57,029 bases of DNA from Kiritimatiellia bacterium (GTDB lineage Bacteria > Verrucomicrobiota > Kiritimatiellia > JAAZAB01): positions 110,254-167,282 of the forward strand of contig JAQUMN010000003.1 in NCBI GenBank assembly GCA_028718125.1, in the 5' to 3' direction. Position numbers and translations under genes: made by a program. Below are positions 36,838 to 45,725 of this stretch, in pieces. Within the stretch, counting starts at the first letter, position 1. Each line of letters opens with the position of its first letter. The notes beneath the pieces are model-generated. The model was given only the letters and a program-made list of their open reading frames with translations, searched no databases and had not been told where the DNA came from.

Positions 36838-39800
36838 TTAATCTCCCAACCATGTAATATTGCGCTTGAACATTTCGCCCGTGTAAGGATCACGCCAGAC
36901 AATTACTACTGCTCTTTGTTTTACCGGATTACTCGGAATATTCCCGCCGGAAGCCACCTGGGCCTCGATGATAATCGCGAACATATTCTGGCGCAGACTT
37001 AATAATCCAATATTATGCCCAATAAGGGATTCTTTCTCTAACTCCGTGGCTGGATACGGAAACTTGCTGTCATCTGGCCCAAAGTTGAAGTCCGATAAAG
37101 TCCTGACCAATTGGGAATAATTTGTGGAAGATCCTTCAGCCATTTTTCGAGCCATTATTTCAGCCATTTCCTTTGTCAACTTTGCTGGCGACAAGCAGTT
37201 ATTAGGTGGCGAGACTAACGGAGGCTGAGGGTTGGCAGGAATGTTATTGGCTGCATCCTTATAACTTGTTGCCAGTTTAAAACTATCATGATCCTGATAG
37301 ATCACATAATACAATTTATTAGCACCATACAAATATATTGGCATACCAGTAAAATAATATCTATCCAAAGGATATTCAGGCCGATGCGTAAGCGTAAAAA
37401 TATCTCCGGATCTTGTATAATAATTCTTTATTGAGGTATCATTAAAATCACCAACACACGCCCCGCTTAGCACCGTAGCAAGGCAGTTTATGTTGCTTGC
37501 ATTCGGATTAAAAAGACCATATTTTTTCGCAGTAACAAAGTCAGAATTTTCATTTTCAATATCTACGGCAAAAACATCCAGCAATTGATTCGTGTTGTGT
37601 CCGTAAAAGGTCAGATTTGTCCATAGTTCGATTTTCGCGGGATCGGTTGGATGATAAGAATAAATCAAGCGTCCCAGTTCAGTAACGGATTTTAACTGTG
37701 CATTTTCAACGCACATATATGGATCGCCAGCGCGCGTCTGGCCATCAAGATAACTTAACGTCCAATAATTTACGTCGCCCAAACTGTCGGTCAAATTGTC
37801 GCCCACATCTCTGATATACGTAGCCGGCGGCAAGACCGGGGTGGTCGTAAATATCCTCGTTTTAGGATCATAAGTTTGGATGGTATATGGCGACGGCGGC
37901 TCCGTCATAACCGCTGACACCCTAACTGTTGTGCCAGGAGGATAAGGATAAGCTCGTGCAGTTTTTAATTTCTTATCTGAACCATCTACATAATATTGAT
38001 CCAATACTGCTTTTATACAATTATTCCCCTTGCCCTGAGAGTTAAACGTAATTAGCTGACCCGCCCCATTTCGTAATGTAATAACCCCATTCGCTTTGGA
38101 GCCTATCCTGCATATTTGTCCAGCAACCAGCGGCGGAATAGTACTTGGCAACGAACCGCCAATCACAGACACCGGATCTTCAACTGAAAAACTCCGACCT
38201 GCTGTCTCATCAGATAAGGTCAGGAAAGTGCTGCCCGCTGGATTTACAAACGATTGGACAATATATCTCCAATATTTATCATTGCCTATATCCCAGTTAT
38301 ATCGCGGTTCCAGGCATTCCAAATCTCTGACATCTTCAACATAGTCGCCCTGAACATCTGACGGCGATAGGCGAAAGCTTGCTGTTAAATTGTCTATTTC
38401 GTCAACAGGTGAACCGCTCGCTGTGTCTGTGACTTTTGCTTTAATTGTGTAATCAAGCTGAAGATAATCAATTTTCTTATCAATTAAATCCGCCGCATTT
38501 ATTGAAGCGGGAATTGGAACTGGCCTAATGATGACCGGTCCGTCAGTATACAAAGGCAGAGATAATCCTGACGCTGATGCTCCCGACCAGATTAGCGGAG
38601 AAAATTCTACCGGCTGGACGGCACCACCAGGAGCAGACATGTCGGATATAATCACAGGATTGCAAACAATCGTGTACTCAAAAGTGAATTCCCCGTCTGA
38701 CGGTCTACTAACAAATGGCCACCATATTTCAAAAGCTATATTTCCCTCGTAACGATACCTTCTTGTTGTTATTGGAGCCAGAGGCGTGGCATCCGATTTC
38801 ACAGTCGTAGTCAATTTATGATAAAACTTGATCTCATTTATCATTGGGACTTTTTCATTGGATGGAAGCCTTAAGTCTGGTAACGTTGTACCATTTAAAT
38901 TATTGGGTATATTGTCCACATCCACATAATCAATCAGGCTCCGATATAAGCCTTCCCTATATTCTTCTTCCTTAATTCCAGCCATATAGAAGGCATTTGT
39001 AATAGCCGGTTTTCGGTCGATCAACTCACCGGCATCGCCAGCCAGATTGACCGGCGCAAAGTAATTAAGCATATCCGTATTCCACTTTTCAGTAGGGGAA
39101 TATGAATAAACAAACAAATCGTCTGGCCGGGCTTCCAATGCAGCTAATTCGCGAACAGTTTCGTAGCGAATGTAATCCGTTCTATGCTGAAGAAACTCGG
39201 CTTTACGGGTTGTTCCAATCTCAGGCAGATTCTCAATGGCGATTTCTTCCGTATTGGTGCCAAAAAGCCTTTCCATGGTGGCCGATCCAATCATATTGGC
39301 GTCCAATAGGCCGGAACAATTAGCCACAAGATAACGGTATTTTCCCATAAAAATGTTTTCGTTTGTATTAACTGCGGCTGTAACATCCACATATGTATTA
39401 GTAACGGCTTGACATGCAGCTGTAGAAACGCCCGCATACAATGACATTGGAATGTAATTAGTCACTTCTCCCGAGAGTATTGTTAAATACAAACGACTAG
39501 AACCGGAACCACCTGACAATGCAATTGGTGTTGGAGGAGAAGCCAGTGCGTTATCAATGGTTGTTGCCAGCTCGATCCTATTAGGACTGATGTTAATGAC
39601 ATAATAAGGCGCTTTTTCTTTGAGAGGAGAAGGAAGAATGCTATTTTGAGTTTTAGTAAATGTAATGCAATCGCCGGAACGATATCGATTGCCAATAATG
39701 ACTTGGTTGAGAGCCGTATCAAATGTGACAAGATCGTATTTCGCAGCAATTGATTGCGATGCATTAGTCGTGTATGAAGCAAAGCCAGGCCAAGGAGGCG

Positions 39801-40716
39801 CAAGAAAGCCACGTTTCTTCAAATATCCATTTATATTAAATGGCTCAACATTTAGGCAATCTCCGAAAACAGCCTTATTAAAGGATTCAGCTAACTGAAT
39901 TATATCTGACTCGACAACACGCACGTAATAAACTGCCCCGTCTGTCGTGTATGCAGGAGAATAATATGTTACGGCGTCGCCGGTTTTGAACTTGCATTTT
40001 TTGTTCAGTGTTATTGTTTTATTAACACGGTCTTGACTCATAATTCGATGAACAGGAATCATATAATGAATTGGCTTTAGATTAAGCGTTCCCGCCACGG
40101 GGATTATCGCCGTACCCTGCAATGCGTTATCATAACTATTTGCCAGTTTAATATGGGTTTGATCAATGGGGATTACATAATACGTTGCATCATTGCCCGT
40201 CAAATAAATCGGCGTTCCACGATAATAAAGGCGCATTCCTGATGTTTTTAAACTGCCTGCATCAAGAATAACAGTTTCTGATGGCGCAATGGTATCAGGC
40301 AGTTTTCCTTCCGTGGTTAACATAACGTTCCGTAAACGGACATCTGTCCCTTCAGAATAAGAAATCTCATATGGCCGGTTTATACTAATAGGATCAGGGA
40401 ATGTGTCCGAGGTTTCAAACACCACCAAATCATTCAACTCCCATGTTCCACCGCCCATGACAGTTATTTTCGGATTAACATCACGGCCGACCACTATACG
40501 ATCCGGCAGGCAAAGGTTGTTTTGTATATCAGCCATTGCCCGCGCAATTCCCACATGCACCAACTGGCGGGCGCGGACACTATCGGCATAATTCCCGGCC
40601 GCCATGCGCTCCGTGCGCATCGCGATGGCAAACGCCACCGCCAAAATCAGCATCACCGAGAGAATCCCTAGGACCATGACCAGGGCAATGCCGGAATTAT
40701 GTTTTTTTATTTCCAT
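36838..40716 (-). CDS. Large PilX/GspK-like or Verru_Chthon cassette A-like protein
   Basis: 1292 residues. The N terminus KKHNSGIALVMVLGILSVML with a following hydrophobic helix (AVAFAIAMRTERMAAGNYAD) is typical of the N-terminal region of PilX, GspK and Verru_Chthon cassette protein A. The rest is a long beta-rich extracellular part with repeated YYVxxxxxxxIxLAxSYxNA units (TYYVIPIDQTHIKLANSYDNA, YYVRVVESDIIQLAESFNKA, YYVIYQDHDSFKLATSYKDA). It is expressed with the prepilin downstream. Probably a component at the tip of a pseudopilus or a surface secretion complex. Confidence 0.75.
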   Translation of the reverse strand: MEIKKHNSGIALVMVLGILSVMLILAVAFAIAMRTERMAAGNYADSVRARQLVHVGIARAMADIQNNLCLPDRIVVGRDVNPKITVMGGGTWELNDLVVFETSDTFPDPISINRPYEISYSEGTDVRLRNVMLTTEGKLPDTIAPSETVILDAGSLKTSGMRLYYRGTPIYLTGNDATYYVIPIDQTHIKLANSYDNALQGTAIIPVAGTLNLKPIHYMIPVHRIMSQDRVNKTITLNKKCKFKTGDAVTYYSPAYTTDGAVYYVRVVESDIIQLAESFNKAVFGDCLNVEPFNINGYLKKRGFLAPPWPGFASYTTNASQSIAAKYDLVTFDTALNQVIIGNRYRSGDCITFTKTQNSILPSPLKEKAPYYVINISPNRIELATTIDNALASPPTPIALSGGSGSSRLYLTILSGEVTNYIPMSLYAGVSTAACQAVTNTYVDVTAAVNTNENIFMGKYRYLVANCSGLLDANMIGSATMERLFGTNTEEIAIENLPEIGTTRKAEFLQHRTDYIRYETVRELAALEARPDDLFVYSYSPTEKWNTDMLNYFAPVNLAGDAGELIDRKPAITNAFYMAGIKEEEYREGLYRSLIDYVDVDNIPNNLNGTTLPDLRLPSNEKVPMINEIKFYHKLTTTVKSDATPLAPITTRRYRYEGNIAFEIWWPFVSRPSDGEFTFEYTIVCNPVIISDMSAPGGAVQPVEFSPLIWSGASASGLSLPLYTDGPVIIRPVPIPASINAADLIDKKIDYLQLDYTIKAKVTDTASGSPVDEIDNLTASFRLSPSDVQGDYVEDVRDLECLEPRYNWDIGNDKYWRYIVQSFVNPAGSTFLTLSDETAGRSFSVEDPVSVIGGSLPSTIPPLVAGQICRIGSKANGVITLRNGAGQLITFNSQGKGNNCIKAVLDQYYVDGSDKKLKTARAYPYPPGTTVRVSAVMTEPPSPYTIQTYDPKTRIFTTTPVLPPATYIRDVGDNLTDSLGDVNYWTLSYLDGQTRAGDPYMCVENAQLKSVTELGRLIYSYHPTDPAKIELWTNLTFYGHNTNQLLDVFAVDIENENSDFVTAKKYGLFNPNASNINCLATVLSGACVGDFNDTSIKNYYTRSGDIFTLTHRPEYPLDRYYFTGMPIYLYGANKLYYVIYQDHDSFKLATSYKDAANNIPANPQPPLVSPPNNCLSPAKLTKEMAEIMARKMAEGSSTNYSQLVRTLSDFNFGPDDSKFPYPATELEKESLIGHNIGLLSLRQNMFAIIIEAQVASGGNIPSNPVKQRAVVIVWRDPYTGEMFKRNITWLGD

Positions 40717-40733
40717 ATCGGTGACCGTTAATT

Positions 40734-41210
40734 CTATAAATCTTCCCCGCTTGCGCCATGCTGTTTGAGGAATTCAATCACATCTTTATGACCATCGCCC
40801 ACCGCGGAGTTTATTGGCGTCATGCCGACAGTGTCTTTTGCGTTTACGTTTGCCCCTGCACTAACCAGGGTTTCAACCACTTCCAAATATCCTTTGTCTG
40901 CGGCGACATGCAGCGGCGTCCAGCCGGTAATACGACTTGCGACGTTTACATCTGCGCCTTTGCTGATAAGGAATACAACCACATCTTGTTTGCCGTTGAA
41001 CGCGGAGTAAATCAGCGGTGTCCAGTCATTATCGTCCTTGATATTCACATCCGCGCCTTTTTGCAGATGCCTTTTTACATCGGCAAGGTCGCCCTTGGCC
41101 GCCGCCTCGTGTATGGTTTTACAAGTCAGCCTGTTGCAGCCGGTGAAACCCACCATAACCAGCACTGTCCCTATGGACAAAAGAACAGCCCTTGAGTGAA
41201 TGATTGTCAT
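40734..41210 (-). CDS. Ankyrin-repeat lipoprotein
   Basis: A 158-residue protein with a signal peptide and lipobox VGFTGC (Cys25). Four ankyrin units follow: CKTIHEAAAKGDLADVKRHL, DWTPLIYSAFNGKQDVVVFL, GWTPLHVAADKGYLEVVETL and GMTPINSAVGDGHKDVIEFL. Such repeats bind other proteins. Being lipid-anchored, it should act in the periplasm. It lies 17 bases upstream of the large PilX-like gene on the same strand, so it could be part of the same unit. Confidence 0.85.
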   Translation of the reverse strand: MTIIHSRAVLLSIGTVLVMVGFTGCNRLTCKTIHEAAAKGDLADVKRHLQKGADVNIKDDNDWTPLIYSAFNGKQDVVVFLISKGADVNVASRITGWTPLHVAADKGYLEVVETLVSAGANVNAKDTVGMTPINSAVGDGHKDVIEFLKQHGASGEDL

Positions 41211-41309
41211 GATATCCTTTGTTTAGTTGATTGAATTTTATCTTGAATATTTTTACACCGATTCTTAGATCATGCTCACCGGGCAAGGTGTTTGACTGCC
41301 ACACCTATG

Positions 41310-41963
41310 CTAATACTTGCGAATGATATATCCTTTTCCTGCACACATTTTACATACTGAGATCATCTCTCTTCCGTGGACCATACCAACGATCCTTCCC
41401 ATTCCTTGACATGCAGCACATACTTCCGCGCCAGCGGGGAGAATAATTGCACGCCCACCGGTTTGATTACAAAGGATGCATGAGGACTTATAGGTGCCAT
41501 CTCCCGTATATCCTAATCCCCCGCACCGCCTACAGCGGATTTTAACCACATTTTTCGGTGCAGGTGCAGGCACTGGTGCAGGTGCTGATGTTGACGCAAG
41601 TACAGGTCGGGGTGGTGATGTTGGAGTGGGAGTTGGAGTTGGCTCCACCGACAGCCACTTTGAATGCCAGCGGTGCAGGGCGCTCGACACGCCGGACTGA
41701 ATGTTCTGCAAATTCATGCAGAATCCGGTAGCACTGGACTTAACGTTCCGCCAATCTACGTTTTCCCGCGCCCAGAACCCAGCCGCGCCGACGACCAGCA
41801 ATATAAGCACCCAAACGGCCGAACGTATAAACGACTGCCACCGCAAAGACGGCGGAGGGCGCATCATACCGGTGGTTGGCTCCGGTAGTTTGACGCTACA
41901 GTTCCGGCAATGAATGGATGCGGCTCCGTTTTCGGCTCCACATTTTGGGCAGACTCTGATCAT
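41310..41963 (-). CDS. Membrane protein with zinc ribbon and DnaJ-type zinc-finger domain
   Basis: 217 residues in three parts: an N-terminal zinc ribbon (CPKCGAENGAASIHCRNC), one membrane segment (SAVWVLILLVVGAAGFWA), a Pro/Thr/Ala-rich spacer with PTPTPT and PAPVPAPAP, then a C-terminal cluster of four CxxCxGxG-like pairs (CRRCGGLGYTG, CILCNQTGG, CAACQGMGRI, CKMCAGKGYI) as in DnaJ. There is no J domain. It might be a membrane-tethered substrate-binding or redox protein. The Met at 41963 is chosen because the zinc ribbon begins at once; 41975 is also possible. Confidence 0.7.
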   Translation of the reverse strand: MIRVCPKCGAENGAASIHCRNCSVKLPEPTTGMMRPPPSLRWQSFIRSAVWVLILLVVGAAGFWARENVDWRNVKSSATGFCMNLQNIQSGVSSALHRWHSKWLSVEPTPTPTPTSPPRPVLASTSAPAPVPAPAPKNVVKIRCRRCGGLGYTGDGTYKSSCILCNQTGGRAIILPAGAEVCAACQGMGRIVGMVHGREMISVCKMCAGKGYIIRKY

Positions 41964-41975
41964 AATTAGATCCAT

Positions 41976-42756
41976 TGGCTCGGCCCAACTTTTCGAGCCT
42001 GAGCCAAAGCGAGAGTTAGTACCTCGGAATCAATTATTTATGGCATCACCTGTAAAAACAAAAAAGGCGCGGACTCCAAACTCGCGTCTCGTCCGAGGTA
42101 CCTGCAAGCACCCTTTTAGAAACACAAGACAAGGAGCCGCGCCCCTATAGGCGCGTTCCCGTCAGTGTCGTTTCTAAAAGTCGAAAGTTGCAGGTTTTCA
42201 GACGAAACGATTACTGCGTTAACGCTAAATTATTTTATCAGATATTTGAGCTTGTCACCTCCGCCTTGTTATTTGCGGCACCATGCCAACTGTTAAAATT
42301 ATAGAGCCTTTACCCGCCGAAAGACAATCTAAAAATTAGGTACTAGAAAGCGGGCATCGTCAAGAATTATGTGTAAAATTATCTAAGAGCGGCAAGTTGG
42401 ATATTCATCCTGGGGAAAGCTCAGGTGAAAGCGCAGGGTCACCCATTAAAGGCCCCGTCAAGAGAAAATAATCCCGCTCCAGTTTCCGGTCATGGAAACT
42501 GCCTTGCTTTGACGCTAACGCCGACGTTGCCGGCAACCCTTTTTGCGGCGGTCTTTTCAATCGTATGATTCAAACGGCCAAACCCGCCTGAGACGGGCCA
42601 ACCATTTTGCTCAGTCATCCATCAGGATTAAGGCGCGACCCAGCCCGATTCGGATCTGGCTGGACACCCCTATCAGCTTGCGCTGAATCCAGAAAAACGT
42701 CCGTGCCGTGTTCGTGGAAAGCGCAGGGTCACCCTTAGATTAAAGAACGACGAATA
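41976..42756. other. Gene-free stretch before the RAYT unit
   Basis: No gene is recognised. AGTACCTCGG (about 42016) and CCGAGGTAC (about 42095) can pair. GCGCCCCTATAGGCGCG (42138-42154) is a hairpin. The 17-bp phrase GAAAGCGCAGGGTCACCC occurs twice (about 42427 and 42717) and shares GGGTCAC with the inverted repeats of the next element. Confidence 0.5.
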
Positions 42757-42822
42757 AGGGTCACGTCTCGACATGCGACAAATAGATATTGACGATGGCA
42801 ATTCGAGAGAGTAAAAGAGAAC

Positions 42823-43536
42823 ATGGTGAGACCACTACGAATAGATATAGCGGACGGATGGTACCACATTACGAATCGCGGCATCGATCGGCAACAAATA
42901 TTCGATGACGATCGGGATTGCGGGCATTTTCTTGAATTGCTTGGCGAGATGAACGAGCGGTATGCGATTCGGATTCACGCGTATGTTCTGATGGGGAACC
43001 ATTATCATCTCTTAATCCAGACGCCGGGAGCGAATGCGAGCAGGGCCATCCAATGGCTGAATGTGTCGTATAGCTTGTGGTATAACTGTCGGCACAATCG
43101 AGTTGGGCCGTTGTTTCAGGGACGGTTCAAGAGCGTTTTAATAGAGGGCGAAGGTGCATGGGTATTGGAGGCGTTGTTTTATCTACATTTAAATCCAGTG
43201 CGCGTGAGTGGGTTGGGCCTGGATAAAGCCGGGCGACGATTGGAGGGGCGGGGATTACAAGCGGCGGAACCTGAGCAGGTGCAAGCGCGCATGAAGCAGT
43301 TGCGTGGTTATCCCTGGAGTTCATATCGGGCGTATGCGGGGTACGGGGCGAAGCCGGAATGGCTGGAGACTGGGGATCTGCTGAGGCGGAGCGGGGGTCA
43401 GAAACGGCTGCGCCGACGAATAGAAGGCTATGTCAAGCAGGGGCTGAAGGAAGACGAGGCGACGGCTCTAAAGGCGCGGCTATTGCTTGGTAGTCGGGCA
43501 TTTGTTGAGGCAATGAAGCGGCGAGTAAAAAGGTGA
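42823..43536 (+). CDS. REP-associated tyrosine transposase (Y1/HUH family)
   Basis: A 237-residue protein related to TnpA of IS200 and to RAYTs (TnpA_REP). N-terminal ITNRGIDRQQIFDDDRD, the metal-binding HUH motif GNHYHLLIQ (His60, His62), RVGPLFQGRFKSVLIE and Tyr120 in ALFYLHLNPVR, the expected nucleophile. It nicks single-stranded DNA at REP-like hairpins. The C-terminal quarter (from about 170) is the longer arm typical of the environmental members. Its end overlaps the next gene. Confidence 0.9.
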   Translation: MVRPLRIDIADGWYHITNRGIDRQQIFDDDRDCGHFLELLGEMNERYAIRIHAYVLMGNHYHLLIQTPGANASRAIQWLNVSYSLWYNCRHNRVGPLFQGRFKSVLIEGEGAWVLEALFYLHLNPVRVSGLGLDKAGRRLEGRGLQAAEPEQVQARMKQLRGYPWSSYRAYAGYGAKPEWLETGDLLRRSGGQKRLRRRIEGYVKQGLKEDEATALKARLLLGSRAFVEAMKRRVKR

Positions 43537-43856
43537 GCAAGGAACAGCCGGAGCGTAAGATATTACAGCAAAATATTTCGTTCGATCGAATAGTGGCGGC
43601 AGTGGAAACGCTGCGAGGAATGAAGTGGGGACAATTTTGCGACAAACATGGAGATGAAGGTCGAGATATGGTGTTGTATCTATCGCGCCGACGCAGTGGG
43701 ATGACGCTGCGGGAGATAGGAGAAAGAGCAGGGGGATTGGATTACAAGACAATCGGGAAGGCCACTGAGCGATTCTGCCATCGGCTTAAAACGGATGCCG
43801 TGTTGCACGCGAAAACACAGAAGTGCTTGTACCAATTGTCGCATGTCGAGACGTGA
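43533..43856 (+). CDS. DnaA domain IV-like small protein coupled to the transposase
   Basis: A 107-residue protein starting with GTG, whose last bases are the TGA of the transposase gene (GTGA), so it is translationally coupled. Residues about 50-90 (LYLSRRRSGMTLREIGERAG then GLDYKTIGKATERF) resemble the helix-turn-helix DNA-binding domain of DnaA (MTLxEIGxxFGGRDHTTVxxA). In some relatives this domain is fused to the transposase. It probably supplies DNA recognition for the element. Confidence 0.75.
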   Translation: MSKEQPERKILQQNISFDRIVAAVETLRGMKWGQFCDKHGDEGRDMVLYLSRRRSGMTLREIGERAGGLDYKTIGKATERFCHRLKTDAVLHAKTQKCLYQLSHVET

Positions 43857-43878
43857 CCCTCTTGCTCTACCTTATGCT

Positions 43879-44883
43879 CTAATAATAGACGGCTCTGGCC
43901 AACTTATTGGCCAGAATGGCATTGCCCTTGAACTTTCCATGCTTGGCTTCAAGCTGCTGACAATAACTCCTGATCATGGAATGACTGCGTTTGGCCAGTA
44001 CGGCGGCTTCACCAAATGCCCAGCGCAAATACGGATTACCCAGTTTGGCGCCTCTGGTTCCTTTGATTTTGCCAGCACTGGCAACAGAACCTTTCACCAA
44101 ACGGCAGTAACTGGAGAAGTCCTTAACGGATGGAAAGCGTTCGGTAGTATCCAACTCGTACAGGATGGTTAGACCCAGGATGTTGCCGATGCCTGGAACT
44201 GATTGAATAATAGCGAACTCCTTCCATGAATCGCGCTTGGTGATCTTCAGCAGTTGAGTCTCAAGTTTGTCTATCATTTCATCATAGGCTTTGATCATGT
44301 ACAGATCAGCATGGGCGGATGCCTGATGAAAGGGGTTGTCGCTATAAGCAGTCATTAACCGTTCTTCCCAGGGTCCTCGGTCGACCGGCGTATGTTTTAC
44401 CGGTTCCATGCCTTCGGCCAGTTGATTCATGGCCATATGCGTCAGGAGTGCTGCTCGCTTCCAGACATAACTTGTGCGCTGTCTCAATAGCCCGCGTATG
44501 GGTCGTTTGGCGGCGGGATAGACGTAGGAAGGCGGAACGAGGTTGGAGCGCAAGAGATGTGCAATCTTCTCTGAATCGATCCGGTCATTCTTGTTCTTCC
44601 CTCCATGAATGGCCTTCATGTAGAGCGCGTGGGCGAGGACAAACGTCATGCCGGCCTCTTCACAGGCATCGGCCAGCCAGTACCAGTTGAACGTGCACTC
44701 GCAGCAAACGGTCAGGCTGTGCCGGTAAGGCGCCACCTTCTTGAGGAAATAGCCGAAGTCATTGCCCTTGATATTCGTGTGAACCAGTTTCTGGCCTTCA
44801 TGATCGACCAGGCACATGTACATCTCCCGGCTGTGTAGATCGATTCCGCAGTTGAATTCTGTCGTCGATGTGTAATACTTCAT
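43879..44883 (-). CDS. IS110-family transposase
   Basis: A 334-residue DEDD-type transposase of IS110. The N-terminal RuvC-like domain begins FNCGIDLHSREMYMCLVD with Asp15, and KNKNDRIDSEKIAHLLR carries further acids; the C-terminal transposase_20 domain has SVPGIGNILGLTILYELD and FSSYCRLVKGSVASAGK-like sequence with the serine nucleophile region. AGGAGG nine bases upstream fixes the start at 44883. The element ends are not defined by repeats, as usual in this family; it lies just before an attC-like site, on the opposite strand to the cassette genes. Confidence 0.9.
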   Translation of the reverse strand: MKYYTSTTEFNCGIDLHSREMYMCLVDHEGQKLVHTNIKGNDFGYFLKKVAPYRHSLTVCCECTFNWYWLADACEEAGMTFVLAHALYMKAIHGGKNKNDRIDSEKIAHLLRSNLVPPSYVYPAAKRPIRGLLRQRTSYVWKRAALLTHMAMNQLAEGMEPVKHTPVDRGPWEERLMTAYSDNPFHQASAHADLYMIKAYDEMIDKLETQLLKITKRDSWKEFAIIQSVPGIGNILGLTILYELDTTERFPSVKDFSSYCRLVKGSVASAGKIKGTRGAKLGNPYLRWAFGEAAVLAKRSHSMIRSYCQQLEAKHGKFKGNAILANKLARAVYY

Positions 44884-45020
44884 CTGGGCTCCTCCTTTGT
44901 CTCGAAACTTGTGTTTGGCGACACAATGCTCTATGATCTCGATCCAGAGCGAGGAGCCTCCTTTCAATGCCCCCGCCTGTGGTTTAAGCATAGCATGCGT
45001 AACTAAGGGCTTAGAGGAGT

Positions 45021-45082
45021 ATCCAACGGGTCGAAACTATTGGCGGCCCTTGGCCGCCAAAGTTTCACCCGCCCCGTTGGCC
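45021..45082 (+). other. attC-like recombination site A
   Basis: R'' box ATCCAAC (45021-45027) matches the consensus RYYYAAC and R' box GTTGGCC (45076-45082) is its near complement. Between them the strand folds: CGGG-T-CGAAACT-A-TTGGCGGCC-CT-TGGCCGCCAA-AGTTTC-A-CCCG, with single unpaired bases on one side, the layout of integron attC sites. It precedes the gene at 45130, whose own 3' end carries another attC-like site. The cassette upstream has been displaced by the IS110 copy. Confidence 0.65.
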
Positions 45083-45129
45083 ACCCGAACGCCATTATTT
45101 AGACACAACAATTATTTGGTAAGATAAAA

Positions 45130-45717
45130 ATGGATGGGACCGTCATAGTCATAGCGCTTATGAGCGTGGCTTATCTCTTTCTGGCGATTTCTTCCGTCGT
45201 CAGAGTTATAGGCGCAATCTTCTCTCCCCGTTTGCGTGTGAAAGTAAAAAAACATCCCGTTCTGCACATCGTCTGGTTATTTGTCGGTCTTATTCTTCCT
45301 TTGCTTTTCACTGTAAATCTTGCTCGCATCAAAATCAGAATGCACAGCCTGCAAGTGGCAGACCACGCTTTAATACTTGCGGCCTGCCGCCAAGCTGTTG
45401 AGCATCGGTGTGAATATAGGAACGACAAAGATCAATGGGGCGCTCTCCACGAGGATACTGTCCTGATTCTCGCCCCACTTCCCCTTGAAATACCGGAGCC
45501 TCTTCGGAAACTCAATCCGATTCACTTGATCATAAATGAAGATCAAATCAACATTAGTATGCCTTTACCCTTTTGCCGAATTGGACTGAAAGCCTTCAAG
45601 TCAGGCGCAGAGGAATACGGCACATTCAAGTACATCGATGGCCTCTGGTTTTGGAATGGCCGGTTCGAGTCGATAGAAATGGAAAATCGAGTCCGTCGGA
45701 TAAAGAGTAAAGACTGA
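45130..45717 (+). CDS. Cassette-borne membrane protein, function unknown
   Basis: A 195-residue protein with two N-terminal membrane helices (VIVIALMSVAYLFLAISSVV and VLHIVWLFVGLILPLLFTV) and a soluble C-terminal part ending PFCRIGLKAFKSGAEEYGTF and FESIEMENRVRR. I recognise no family. GGTAAG lies about ten bases upstream of the ATG. It sits between two attC-like sites (45021-45082 and the site broken by the intron at 45721/47596), which makes it a candidate integron cassette gene. Base composition is lower in G+C than the chromosomal genes. Confidence 0.65.
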   Translation: MDGTVIVIALMSVAYLFLAISSVVRVIGAIFSPRLRVKVKKHPVLHIVWLFVGLILPLLFTVNLARIKIRMHSLQVADHALILAACRQAVEHRCEYRNDKDQWGALHEDTVLILAPLPLEIPEPLRKLNPIHLIINEDQINISMPLPFCRIGLKAFKSGAEEYGTFKYIDGLWFWNGRFESIEMENRVRRIKSKD

Positions 45718-45725
45718 CTCGGCCA

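Larger units (their letters stand above)
42757..43860. mobile_element. RAYT transposase unit with perfect 25-bp inverted repeats
   Basis: AGGGTCACGTCTCGACATGC plus GACAA at 42757-42781 is exactly complementary to 43836-43860. Between them lie only two overlapping genes on the + strand. The right repeat also encodes the last residues of the second gene. IS200/IS605 elements normally lack such repeats, and RAYTs are usually flanked by REP hairpins instead. Confidence 0.7.
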
